Part shown: one piece after another, positions 25,301 to 38,100 of the stretch
How the letters are laid out: the number at the start of each line of letters is the position of its first letter
How positions within the stretch are numbered: the first letter of the stretch is position 1
Assembly: GCF_051401765.1 (NCBI RefSeq)
Contig: NW_027480601.1
Span: forward strand, 434,001-498,000
Direction: 5' to 3'
Source: Calliopsis andreniformis
Taxonomy: Eukaryota; Arthropoda; Insecta; Hymenoptera; Andrenidae
Length of the DNA stretch: 64,000 nt
Translations under genes and position numbers: made by a program
The notes under the pieces: model-generated
Database searches by the model: none
What the model saw: only the letters and a program-made list of their open reading frames with translations
What the model was told of the DNA's origin: nothing

Positions 25301-27300
25301 ACTCAATCCTCAACACTCAGTCCCCTCTCCTCAATCCTCCATCCTCAGTCCTCAAACCTCAAACCTGTATCCTCAATCGTGAATCCTCAATCTTCAGTCC
25401 TCAGTCCTCAACAATCAGTTGTCAATTCTCAATCCTCAATAGAATATCATCAATTCACAGTTTTCAATACTCAATACTCAATCTGCAATCTTCAAACCTC
25501 TATCCACAAACATCAATTCTCATCATTCAACCCTCATCACTCAGTCCCCAATCCTCAATCTTCAATCCTCAATCCTCAATCCTCAATCCTCGATCGTCAA
25601 TCTTCAATCCTCAATACTCAATCTTCAATCCTCCATCCTCATTCCTCAATCCTCAATCCTCAATCCTCAATCGCCAGGCTTCAATCCTCAATACTCAACC
25701 TTCATTCCTCAATCCTCAATCCTCATTCCTCAATCCTCATTCTTCAATCCTCAATACCCAGTCCTCAATCTTCAATCCTCAATCCTCAATCCTCAACTCT
25801 CAATCCTCAATCCTCAGTCCTCAGTCCTCAAACCTCAATCCTCAACCCTCGGCCCTCATCCTCAATCCTCAACCCTCAGCCCTCATCCTCAATCCTCAAT
25901 CCTCAATCTTCATTCTTCAATCCTCAATCCTCAAGCCTCAATCCTCAATCCTCAATCCTCAGTCCTTGAACCTCAATCCTGAATCGTCAATCCTGAATCC
26001 TCAATCTTCAGACCTCAGACCTCAACAGTCAGACGTCAATCCTCAATCCTCAATAGAACATCATCAATTCACAGTTTTCATTACTAAATACTCAATCTGC
26101 AATCTTCAAATCTCTATCCACAAACATCAATTCTCATCACTCAACCCTCTCTACTCAGTCCCCAATCCTCAATATTCAATCCTCAATCCTCAATCTTCAA
26201 TCCACAATCCTCAGCCTTCAATCCTCAATACTCAATCTTAAATGCTCATTCCTTAATCCTCAATCCTCAGTTCTCGATCCTCAATCGTCAACCATCATTC
26301 TTCAATACTCAATCTTCAATCCTCAGTCCTCAATCCTCATTCTTCAATCCTCAATACCCAATCTTCAATCTTCAATCCTCAATCCTCAATCCTCAATTCT
26401 CAATCCTCAATCCTCAGTCCTCAGCCCTCAAACCTCAATCCTCAACCCTCAGCCCTCATCCTCAATCCTCAATCCTCAATCCTCAATCCTCAATACTCAA
26501 TCTTCAATCCTAAATCCTCAGTCCTCAATCTTCAATCCTCAGTGCTCAATCCTCAATCCTCAGTCCTCAGTCCTCAATCCTCAATCCTCAATCCTCAAAC
26601 CTCAATCCTCAATCCTCAATACTCAATCTTCAATCCTCAATCCTCAATCCTGAGTCCTCAATCTTCAATCCTCAATGCTCAATCCTCAATCCTGAATCCT
26701 CAGTCCTCAATCCTCAATCCTCAATCCTCGAACCTCAATCCTCAATCCTCAAACCTCAATCCTCAATCTTCAATCCTCAATACTCAATCTTCAATCCTCA
26801 ATCCTCAATCCTCAATCCTCAATCCTCAATCCTCAATCCAAAATCTTCAATCCTCAATACTCAATCTGCAATCCTCAATACCCAATCCTCAATCTTCAAT
26901 CCTCAATCCTCAATCCTCAATCCTCAATCCTCAATCCTCAATCCTCAATCCTCAGTCCTCAAACCTCAGTCCTGAATCCTCAATCCTGAATCCTCAATCT
27001 TCAGCCCTCAGTCCTCAACAATCAGTTGTCAATCCTCATTCCTCAATAGAATATCATCAATTCACAGTTTTCATTACTAAATACTCAATCTGCAATCTTC
27101 AAATCTCTATCCACAAACATCAATTCTCATCACTCAACCCTCATCACTCAGTCCTCAATCCTCAATATTCAATCCTCAATCCTCAATCCTCAATCCACAA
27201 TCCTCAGCCTTCAATCCTCAATACTCTATCTTCAATGCTCATTCCCAATCCTCAATCCTCAGTTCTCGATCCTCTATCGTCAGCCTTCATTCCTCAATTC
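22335..27300 (+). repeat. HOR alpha1 (5.46 kb period)
   Basis: The order is ATGTTCAGTCC at 22762, A islands at 23373, 23720 and 24000, F 24362, A 24483, D 24922, C 25215, and A 25441, 26054 and 27045. Anchors recur in alpha2 at +5,459 (C 25215 to 30674; TTGAACC 25966 to 31425) and in alpha3 at about +11,056. Alpha1 and alpha3 also share 26.23-27.0 kb (37.3-38.1 kb in alpha3), which alpha2 lacks. No coding or RNA gene signal. Confidence 0.82.
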
Positions 27301-27344
27301 TGAATCTTCAATCCTCAGTCCTCAATCCTCAATCCTCAATCCTC

Positions 27345-28270
27345 AAACCTCAATCCTCAATCCTCAAACCTCAATCCTCAATCTTCAATCCTCAATACTC
27401 AGTCTTCAATCCTCAATCCTCAATCCTCGAACCTCAATCCTGAATCCTCAAACCTCAATCCTCAATCTTCAATCCTCAATACTCAATCTTCAATCTTCAA
27501 TCCTCAATCCTCAATCCTCAGTCCTCAATCTTCAATCCTCAATGCTCAATCCTCAATCCTCAATCCTCAGTCCTCAATCCTCAATCCTCAATCCTCGAAC
27601 CTCAATCCTGAATCCTCAAACCTCAATCCTCAATCTTCAATCCTCAATACTCAATCTTCAATCCTCAATCCTCAATCCTCAATCCTCAATCCTCAATCCT
27701 CAATCCAAAATCTTCAATCCTCAATCCTCGATCCTCAATCCTCAACCCTCAATCCTCAATGTTCAGTCCTCAATACCGAATCCTCAATCTTCAATCCTCA
27801 ATCCTCAAACCTCAATCCTCAATCCTCAAACCTCAATCCTCAATCTTCAATCCTCAATACTCAGTCTTCAATCCTCAATCCTCAATCCTCGAACCTCAAT
27901 CCTGAATCCTCAAACCTCAATCCTCAATCTTCAACCCTCAATCCTCAATACTCAATCTTCAATCTTCAATCCTCAATCCTCAATCCTCAGTCCTCAATCT
28001 TCAATCCTCAATGCTCAATCCTCAATCCTCAATCCTCAGTCCTCAATCCTCAATCCTCAATCCTCGAACCTCAATCATGAATCCTCAAACCTCAATCCTC
28101 AATCTTCAATCCTCAATACTCAATCTTCAATCCTCAATCCTCAATCCTCAATCCTCAATCCTCAATCCAAAATCTTCAATCCTCAATCCTCGATCCTCAA
28201 TCCTCAACCCTCAATCCTCAATGTTCAGTCCTCAATACCGAATCCTCAATCTTCAATCCTCAATCCTCAA
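27345..28270 (+). repeat. 462-469 bp tandem duplication
   Basis: ATGCTCAATCC occurs at 27542 and 28011 (469 bp apart), and ATGTTCAGTCCTCAATACCG at 27759 and 28221 (462 bp, 66 x 7). The extra heptamer is a TCAACCC near 27930. Alpha1 and alpha3 have only one such segment at this place. The left copy has TCAATCCTGAATCC where the right has TCAATCATGAATCC near 28075. Confidence 0.75.
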
Positions 28271-31200
28271 TCTTCAATCCTCAATCTTAATCTCCGATCC
28301 TCAATACTCAAACTTCAATCCTCAATCCTCAATCCTCAATCCTCAATCCTCAATCTTCAATCCTCAATACTCAATCTTCAATCCTCAATCCTCAATCCTC
28401 AATCCTCAATCCTCAATCCCCAATCTTCAATCCTCAATACTCAACCTGCAATCCTCAATCCTCAGTCCTCACTCCTCAATCCTCAATACCGAATCCTCAA
28501 TCTTCAATCCTAAATCCTCAATCCTCAACTCTCAATCCTCAATCCTCAATCCTCAGACTTCAAACATCAATACTCAACCCTCAGTCCTCGTCCTCAATCG
28601 ACAACCCTCAATCCTCAATCCTCAACCCTCAACCCTCAATCCTCAATGTTCAATCCTCAATACCCAATCCTCAATCTTCAATCCTCAATCCTCAATCCTC
28701 AGTCCTCGATCCTCAATCCTCAATCCTCAATCCCCAGTCCTCAAACCTCAATCCTGAATCCTCAATCTTCAGGCCTCAGTCCTCAACTATCAGTTGTGAA
28801 TCCTCAATCCTCAATAGAATATCCTCAATTCACAGGTTTCAATACTCAATAATCAACCTGCAATCTTCAAATCTCTATCCACAAACATCAATCCTCATCA
28901 CTCAACCCTCAACACTCAGTCCCCAATCCTCAATATTCAATCCTCAATCCTCAAACCTCAATCCTCAATCCTCAATCCTCAATCCTCAATCTTCAATCCT
29001 CAATACTCAACCTTCAACCCTCAATCGTCAATCTCCAATCCTGAATACTCAATCTTAAATCCTCAATCCTCAATCCTGAATCCTCAGTCTTCAAACCTCA
29101 AACCTGAAACCTCAATCCTGAATCCTCAATCTTCAGACCTCAGTCCTCAACAATCAGTTGTCAATTCTCAATCCTCAATAGAATATCATCAATTCACAGT
29201 TCTCAATACTCAATACTCAATCTGCAATCTTCAAATCTCTATCCACAAACATCAATTCTCATCATTCAACCCTCAACACTCAGTCCCCAATCCTCAATCT
29301 TCTATCCTCAATCCTCAATCCTCACTCCTCGATCCTCAACCTTCAATCCTCAATACTCAGTCCTCAGTCCTTAAACCTCAATCCAGAATCCTCAATCCTG
29401 AATCCTCAATCTTCAGACCTCAGACCTCAACAATCAGACGTCAATCCTCAATCCTCAATAGAATATCATCAATTCACAGTCTTCAATACTCAGTACTCTA
29501 TCTGGAATCATCAAATCTCTATCCACAAACATCAATTCTCATCACTCAACCCTCAACACTCAGTCCCCAATCCTCAATATTCAAACCTCAATCCTCAATC
29601 CTCCATCCTCAATCCTCAATCTTCAATCCTCAATACTCAACCTTCAATCCTCAATCCTCAATCCACGGTCCTCAATCCTCAATCGTCAATCTCCAATCCT
29701 GAATACTCAATCTTAAATCCTCAATCCTCGATCCTCGATCCTCAATCCTCAATCCTCAATCCTCATTCTTCAATCCTCAATACCCAATCCTCAATCTTAA
29801 ATCCTCAATTATCAATCCTCAATTCGCGACACTCAATCCTAAGTCCTCAGTCCTCAAACCTCAATTCTGAATCCTCAATCCTGCATCCTCAATCTTCAGC
29901 CCTCAGTCCTCAACAATCAGTTGTCAATCCTGAATCCCCAATAGAATATCCTCAATTCACAGTTTTCAATAGTCAATACTCAATCTGCAATCTTCAAATC
30001 TCTATCCACAAACATCAACTCTCATCACTCATCCCTGAACCCTCAGCCCTCATTCTCAATCCTCAATCCACAGTCGTCAAACCTAAATCCTCAACCGTCA
30101 GTCCTCGTCCTCAATCCTCAACACTCAATCCTCAATCCTTCCATCTTCAATCACCAATACTCAATCGTCAATCCTCAATCGTCAATCCTCAATGCTCAAT
30201 CCTCAACCCTCAATATTCAACACTCAACACTCAACCATCAATCCTCAATACTCAATCATCAATCCTCAATCCTCAATCATCAATCCTCAATTATCAATCC
30301 TCAATCTTCAATACTCAATCCTCAATCCTCAATCCTCAATCCTCAATACTCAACCATCAATCCTCAATCCTCAAAAGTCAATAGAATATCCTTAATTATC
30401 AGGATTCTATACTCATACCTCAACCCTCAACCCTCAGCCCTCATACTCAATCCTCAATCCACAATCCTCAAACCTAAATCCTCAACCGTCAGTCCTCGTC
30501 CTCAATCCTCAACACTCAATCCTCAATCCTCCCATCTTCAATCATCAATACTCAATCGTCAATCCTGAATCGTCAATCCTCAATGCTCAATCCTCAATCC
30601 TCAATATTCAACACTCAACCCTCAACCATCAATCCTCAATACTCATTCATCAATCCTCAATTCTCAACACTCAATATAATATCCTGACTTCTCATGGTTC
30701 TATACTCAATCCACAATATTCAGTAACCAAATATCAATCCTCAAACATCAAAACTCAACACTCAATCCTCAACACTCAGTCCCCTCTCCTCAATCCTCCA
30801 TCCTCAGTCCTCAAACCTCAAACCTGTATCCTCAATCGTGAATCCTCAATCTTCAGTCCTCAGTCCTCAACAATCAGTTGTCAATTCTCAATCCTCAATA
30901 GAATATCATCAATTCACAGTTTTCAATACTCAATACTCAATCTGCAATCTTCAAATCTCTATCCACAAACATCAATTCTCATCATTCAACCCTCATCATT
31001 CAGTCCCCAATCCTCAATCTTCAATCCTCAATCCTCAATCCTCAATCCTCGATCGTCAATCTTCAATCCTCAATACTCAATCTTCAATCCTCCATCCTCA
31101 TTCCTCAATCCTCAATCCTCAATCCTCAATCGCCAGGCTTCAATCCTCAATACTCAACCTTCATTCCTCAATCCTCAATCCTCATTCCTCAATCCTCATT

Positions 31201-33040
31201 CTTCAATCCTCAATACCCAGTCCTCAATCTTCAATCCTCAATCCTCAATCCTCAACTCTCAATCCTCAATCCTCAGTCCTCAGTCCTCAAACCTCAATCC
31301 TCAACCCTCGGCCCTCATCCTCAATCCTCAACCCTCAGCCCTCATCCTCAATCCTCAATCCTCAATCTTCATTCTTCAATCCTCAATCCTCAAGCCTCAA
31401 TCCTCAATCCTCAATCCTCAGTCCTTGAACCTCAATCCTGAATCGTCAATCCTGAATCCTCAATCTTCAGACCTCAGACCTCAACAGTCAGACGTCAATC
31501 CTCAATCCTCAATAGAACATCATCAATTCACAGTTTTCATTACTAAATACTCAATCTGCAATCTTCAAATCTCTATCCACAAACATCAATTCTCATCACT
31601 CAACCCTCTCTACTCAGTCCCCAATCCTCAATATTCAATCCTCAATCCTCAATCTTCAATCCACAATCCTCAGCCTTCAATCCTCAATACTCTATCTTCA
31701 ATGCTCATTCCCAATCCTCAATCCTCAGTTCTCGATCCTCTATCGTCAACCTTCATTCCTCAATTCTCAATCATCAATCCTCAGTCCTCAATCCTCAATC
31801 CTCAATCCTCAAACCTCAATCCTCAATCCTCAAACCTCAATCCTCAATCTTCAATCCTCAATACTCAGTCTTCAATCCTCAATCCTCAATCCTCGAACCT
31901 CAATCCTGAATCCTCAAACCTCAATCCTCAATCTTCAATCCTCAATACTCAATCTTCAATCTTCAATCCTCAATCCTCAATCCTCAGTCCTCAATCTTCA
32001 ATCCTCAATGCTCAATCCTCAATCCTCAATCCTCAGTCCTCAATCCTCAATCCTCAATCCTCGAACCTCAATCCTGAATCCTCAAACCTCAATCCTCAAT
32101 CTTCAATCCTCAATACTCAATCTTCAATCCTCAATCCTCAATCCTCAATCCTCAATCCTCAATCCTCAATCCAAAATCTTCAATCCTCAATCCTCGATCC
32201 TCAATCCTCAACCCTCAATCCTCAATGTTCAGTCCTCAATACCGAATCCTCAATCTTCAATCCTCAATCCTCAATCTTCAATCCTCAATCTTAATCTCCG
32301 ATCCTCAATACTCAAACTTCAATCCTCAATCCTCAATCCTCAATCCTCAATCCTCAATCTTCAATCCTCAATACTCAATCTTCAATCCTCAATCCTCAAT
32401 CCTCAATCCTCAATCCTCAATCCCCAATTTTCAATCCTCTATACTCAACCTGCAATCCTCAATCCTCAGTCCTCACTCCTCAATCCTCAATACCGAATCC
32501 TCAATCTTCAATCCTAAATCCTCAATCCTCAACTCTCAATCCTCAATCCTCAATCCTCAGACTTCAAACATCAATACTCAACCCTCAGTCCTCGTCCTCA
32601 ATCGACAACCCTCAATCCTCAATCCTCAACCCTCAACCCTCAATCCTCAATGTTCAATCCTCAATACACAATCCTCAATATTCAATCCTCAATCCTCAAT
32701 CTTCAATCCTCAATGCTCAATCCTCAACACTCAATCCTCAGTCCTCAATCCTCAATCCTCAATCCTCAAACCTCAATCCTCAATCCTCAGCCCTCATCCT
32801 CAATCCTCAATCCTCAATACTCAATCTTCAATCCTCAATACTCAATCCTCAATCCTCAATCCTCAATCCTCAATCCTCAATCCTCAATCTTCAATCCTCA
32901 ATGCTCAATCCTCAATCCACAATCCTCAGTCCTCAATCCTCAATCCTCAATCCTCAAACCTCAATCCTCAATCCTCAATCCTCAATACTCAATCCTCAAT
33001 CCTCAATCCTCAATCCTCAATCTTCAATCCTCAATCCTGA
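27800..33040 (+). repeat. HOR alpha2, lacking a 993 bp interval
   Basis: This copy runs in the same order as alpha1: A 28817, 29179 and 29460, F 29821, A 29942, D 30381, C 30674, A 30900 and 31513. Up to about 31685 it matches alpha1 at +5,459. From TCTATCTTCAATGCTC at 31691 it matches 27225 of alpha1 at +4,466. The 993 bp lost equals the distance between the two A islands of alpha1 (CAACCCTC at 26142 and 27135). A second ATGTTCAGTCC block at 32225 leads into B at 33071. Confidence 0.8.
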
Positions 33041-33070
33041 ACCCTCGATCCTCAATCCTCCATCCTCAAT

Positions 33071-36000
33071 AAAATATCCCCAATTCTCAGTATTCAATAC
33101 TCAATCAGCAACCTTCATACCTCTATCTACAAACAACAATACTGGACACACAATCCTCAACCCTCATTCCTCAATCTTCAATCCTCAGTCCTCAATCCTC
33201 AGTCCTCAAACCTCTGTCCTCAATTATCAAACCACAATCCTCAACCCGCAGTCCTCAATCCTCAATCCCCAATCCTCAATCCTCAATCCTCAATTCTCAA
33301 ACCTCAATCCTCAATCCTCAATACTCAATCTTCAATCCTCAATCCTCAGTCCTCAATCTTCAATCCTCAGTGCTCAATCCTCAACCCTCAATCCTCAGTC
33401 CTCAATCCTCAATCCTCAATCCTCAAACCTCAATCCTCAATTCTCAAACCTCAATCCTCAATCTTCAATCCTCAATACTCAGTCTTCAATCCTCAATCCT
33501 CAATCCTCGAACCTCAATCCTGAATCCTCAAACCTCAATCCTCAATCTTCAATCCTCAATACTCAATCTTCAATCTTCAATCCTCAATCTTCAATCCTCA
33601 ATGCTCAATCCTCAATCCTCAATCCTCAGTCCTCAATCCTCAATCCTCAATCCTCGAACCTCAATCCTGAATCCTCAAACCTCAATCCTCAATCTTCAAT
33701 CCTCAATACTCAATCTTCAATCCTCAATCCTCAATCCTCAATCCTCAATCCTCAATCCTCAATCCAAAATCTTCAATCCTCAATCCTCGATCCTCAATCC
33801 TCAACCCTCAATCCTCAATGTTCAGTCCTCAATACCGAATCCTCAATCTTCAATCCTCAATCCTCAATCTTCAATCCTCAATCTTATTCTCCGATCCTCA
33901 ATACTCAAACTTCAATCCTCAATCCTCAATCCTCAATCCTCAATCCTCAATCTTCAATCCTCAATACTCAATCTTCAATCCTCAATCCTCAATCCTCAAT
34001 CCTCAATCCTCAATCCCCAATCTTCAATCCTCAATACACAACCTGCAATCCTCAATCCTCAGTCCTCACTCCTCAATCCTCAATACCGAATCCTCAATCT
34101 TCAATCCTAAATCCTCAATCCTCAACTCTCAATGCTCAATCCTCAATCCTCAGACTTCAAACATCAATACTCAACCCTCAGTCCTCGTCCTCAATCGACA
34201 ACCCTCAATCCTCAATCCTCAACCCTCAACCCTCAATCCTCAATGTTCAATCCTCAATACCCAATCCTCAATCTTCAATCCTCAATCCTCAATCCTCAGT
34301 CCTCAATCCTCAATCCTCAATCCTCAATCCCCAGTCCTCAAACCTCAATCCTGAATCCTCAATCCTGAATCCTCAATCTTCAGGCCTCAGTCCTCAACTA
34401 TCAGTTGTGAATCCTCAATCCTCAATAGAATATCCTCAATTCACAGGTTTCAATACTCAATACTCAACCTGCAATCTTCAAATCTCTATCCACAAACATC
34501 AATCCTCATCACTCAACCCTCAACACTCAGTCCCCAATCCTCAATATTCAAACCTCAATCCTCAATCCTCAATCCTCAATCCTCAATCTTCAATCCTCAA
34601 TACTCAACCTTCAATCCTCAATCGTGAATCTCCAATCCTGAATACTCAATCTTAAATCCTCAATCCTCAACCCTGAATCCTCAGTCTTCAAACCTCAAAC
34701 CTGAAACCTCAATCCTGAATCCTCAATCTTCAGACCTCAGTCCTCAACAATCAGTTGTCAATTCTCAATCCTCAATAGAATATCATCAATTCACATTTCT
34801 CAATACTCAATACTCAATCTGCAATCTTCAAATCTCTATCCACAAACATCAATTCTCATCATTCAACCCTCAACACTCAGTCCCCAATCCTCAATCTTCT
34901 ATCCTCAATCCTCAATCCTCACTCCTCGATCCTCAACCTTCAATCCTCAATACTCAGTCCTCAGTCCTTAAACCTCAATCCAGAATCCTCAATCCTGAAT
35001 CCTCAATCTTCAGACCACAGACCTCAACAATCAGACGTCAATCCTCAATCCTCAATAGAATATCATCAATTCACAGTCTTCAATACTCAGTACTCTATCT
35101 GCAATCTTCAAATCTCTATCCACAAACATCAATTCTCATCACTCAACCCTCAACACTCAGTCCCCAATCCTCAATATTCAAACCTCAATCCTCAATCCTC
35201 CATCCTCAATCCTCAATCTTCAATCCTCAATACTCAACCTTCAATCCTCAATCCTCAATCCACGGTCCTCAATCCTCAATCGTCAACCTCCAATCCTGAA
35301 TACTCAATCTTAAATCCTCAATCCTCGATCCTCGATCCTCAATCCTCAATCCTCAATCCTCATTCTTCAATCCTCAATACCCAATCCTCAATCTTAAATC
35401 CTCTATTATCAATCCTCAATTCGCGACACTCAATCCTAAGTCCTCAGTCCTCAAACCTCAATTCTGAATCCTCAATCCTGCATCCTCAATCTTCAGCCCT
35501 CAGTCCTCAACAATCAGTTGTCAATCCTGAATCCCCAATAGAATATCCTCAATTCACAGTTTTCAATAGTCAATACTCAATCTGCAATCTTCAAATCCCT
35601 ATCCACAAACATCAACTCTCATCACTCAACCCTGAACCCTCAGCCCTCATTCTCAATCCTCAATCCACAGTCGTCAAACCTAAATCCTCAACCGTCAGTC
35701 CTCGTCCTCAATCCTCAACACTCAATCCTCAATCCTCCCATCTTCAATCACCAATACTCAATCGTCAATCCTCAATCGTCAATCCTCAATGCTCAATCCT
35801 CAACCCTCAATATTCAACACTCAACACTCAACCATCAATCCTCAATACTCAATCATCAATCCTCAATCCTCAATCATCAATCCTCAATCATCAATCCTCA
35901 ATCTTCAATACTCAATCCTCAATCCTCAATCCTCAATCCTCAATACTCAACCATCAATCCTCAATCCTCAAAAGACAATAGAATATCCCTAATTATCAGG

Positions 36001-38100
36001 ATTCTATACTCATACCTCAACCCTCAACCCTCAGCCCTCATACTCAATCCTCAATCCACAATCCTCAAACCTAAATCCTCAACCGTCAGTCCTCGTCCTC
36101 AATCCTCAACACTCAATCCTCAATCCTCCCATCTTCAATCATCAATACTCAATCGTCAATCCTGAATCGTCAATCCTCAATGCTCAATCCTCAATCCTCA
36201 ATATTCAACACTCAACCCTCTACCATCAATCCTCAATACTCATTCATCAATCCTCAATTCTCAACACTCAATATAATATCCTGACTTCTCATGGTTCAAT
36301 ACTCAATCCACAATATTCAGTAACCTAATATCAATCCTCAAACATCAATACTCAACACTCAATCCTCAACACTCAGTCCCCTCTCCTCAATCCTCCATCC
36401 TCAGTCCTCAAACCTCAAACCTGTATCCTCAATCGTGAATCCTCAATCTTCAGTCCTCAGTCCTCAACAATCAGTTGTCAATTCTCAATCCTCAATAGAA
36501 TATCATCAGTTCACAGTTTTCAATACTCAATACTCAATCTGCAATCTTCAAATCTCTATCCACAAACATCAATTCTCATCATTCAACCCTCATCACTCAG
36601 TCCCCAATCCTCAATCTTCAATCCTCAATCCTCAATCCTAAATCCTCGATCGTCAATCTTCAATCCTCAATACTCAATCTTCAATCCTCCATCCTCATTC
36701 CTCAATCCTCAATCCTCAATCCTCAATCGCCAGGCTTCAATCCTCAATACTCAACCTTCATTCCTCAATCCTCAATCCTCATTCCTCAATCCTCATTCTT
36801 CAATCCTCAATACCCAGTCCTCAATCTTCAATCCGCAATCCTCAATCCTCAACTCTCAATCCTCAATCCTCAGTCCTCAGTCCTCAAACCTCAATCCTCA
36901 ACCCTCGGCCCTCATCCTCAATCCTCAACCCTCAGCCCTCATCCTCAATCCTCAATCCTCAATCTTCATTCTTCAATCCTCAATCCTCAAGCCTCAATCC
37001 TCAATCTTCAATCCTCAGTCCTTGAACCTCAATCCTGAATCGTCAATCCTGAATCCTCAATCTTCAGACCTCAGACCTCAACAGTCAGACGTCAATCCTC
37101 AATCCTCAATAGAACATCATCAATTCACAGTTTTCATTACTAAATACTCAATCTGCAATCTTCAAATCTCTATCCACAAACATCAATTCTCATCACTCAA
37201 CCCTCTCTACTCAGTCCCCAATCCTCAATATTCAATCCTCAATCCTCAATCTTCAATCCACAATCCTCAGCCTTCAATCCTCAATACTCAATCTTAAATG
37301 CTCATTCCTTAATCCTCAATCCTCAGTTCTCGATCCTCAATCGTCAACCATCATTCTTCAATACTCAATCTTCAATCCTCAGTCCTCAATCCTCATTCTT
37401 CAATCCTCAATACCCAATCTTCAATCTTCAATCCTCAATCCTCAATCCTCAATTCTCAATCCTCAATCCTCAGTCCTCAGCCCTCAAACCTCATCCTCAA
37501 CCCTCAGCCCTCATCCTCAATCCTCAATCCTCAATCCTCAATCCTCAATCTTGAATCCTCAATACTCAATCTTCAATCCTAAATCCTCAGTCCTCAATCT
37601 TCAATCCTCAATGCTCAATCCTCAATCCTCAGTCCTTGGTCCTCAATCCTCAATCCTCAATCCTCAAACCTCAATCCTCAATCCTCAATACTCAATCTTC
37701 AATCCTCAATCCTCAATCCTCAGTCCTCAATCTTCAATCCTCAATGCTCAATCCTCAATCCTGAATCCTCAGTCCTCAATCCTCAATCCTCAATCCTCGA
37801 ACCTCAATCCTCAATCCTCAAACCTCAATCCTCAATCTTCAATCCTCAATACTCAATCTTCAATCCTCAATCCTCAATCCTCAATCCTCAATCCTCAATC
37901 CTCAATCCAAAATCTTCAATCCTCAATACTCAATCTGCAATCCTCAATACCCAATCCTCAATCTTCAATCCTCAATCCTCAATCCTCAATCCTCAATCCT
38001 CAATCCTCAATCCTCAATCCTCAATCCTCAGTCCTCAAACCTCAGTCCTTAATCCTCAATCCTGAATCCTCAATCTTCAGCCCTCAGTCCTCAACAATCA
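33071..38100 (+). repeat. HOR alpha3 (5.60 kb after alpha2)
   Basis: ATGTTCAGTCC at 33818 lies 5,597 bp after 28221, and C at 36271 lies 5,597 bp after 30674. A islands lie at 34427, 34774, 35057, 35538, 36497 and 37109, F at 35418 and D at 35978. With alpha1 it shares the segment from the B island (21987 and 33071) to about 27.0/38.1 kb. At about 38105 it departs from alpha1 inside an A island: GTTGTGAATCC here against GTTGTCAATCC at 27.02 kb. After that point it follows HOR copies b and c instead. Confidence 0.8.
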
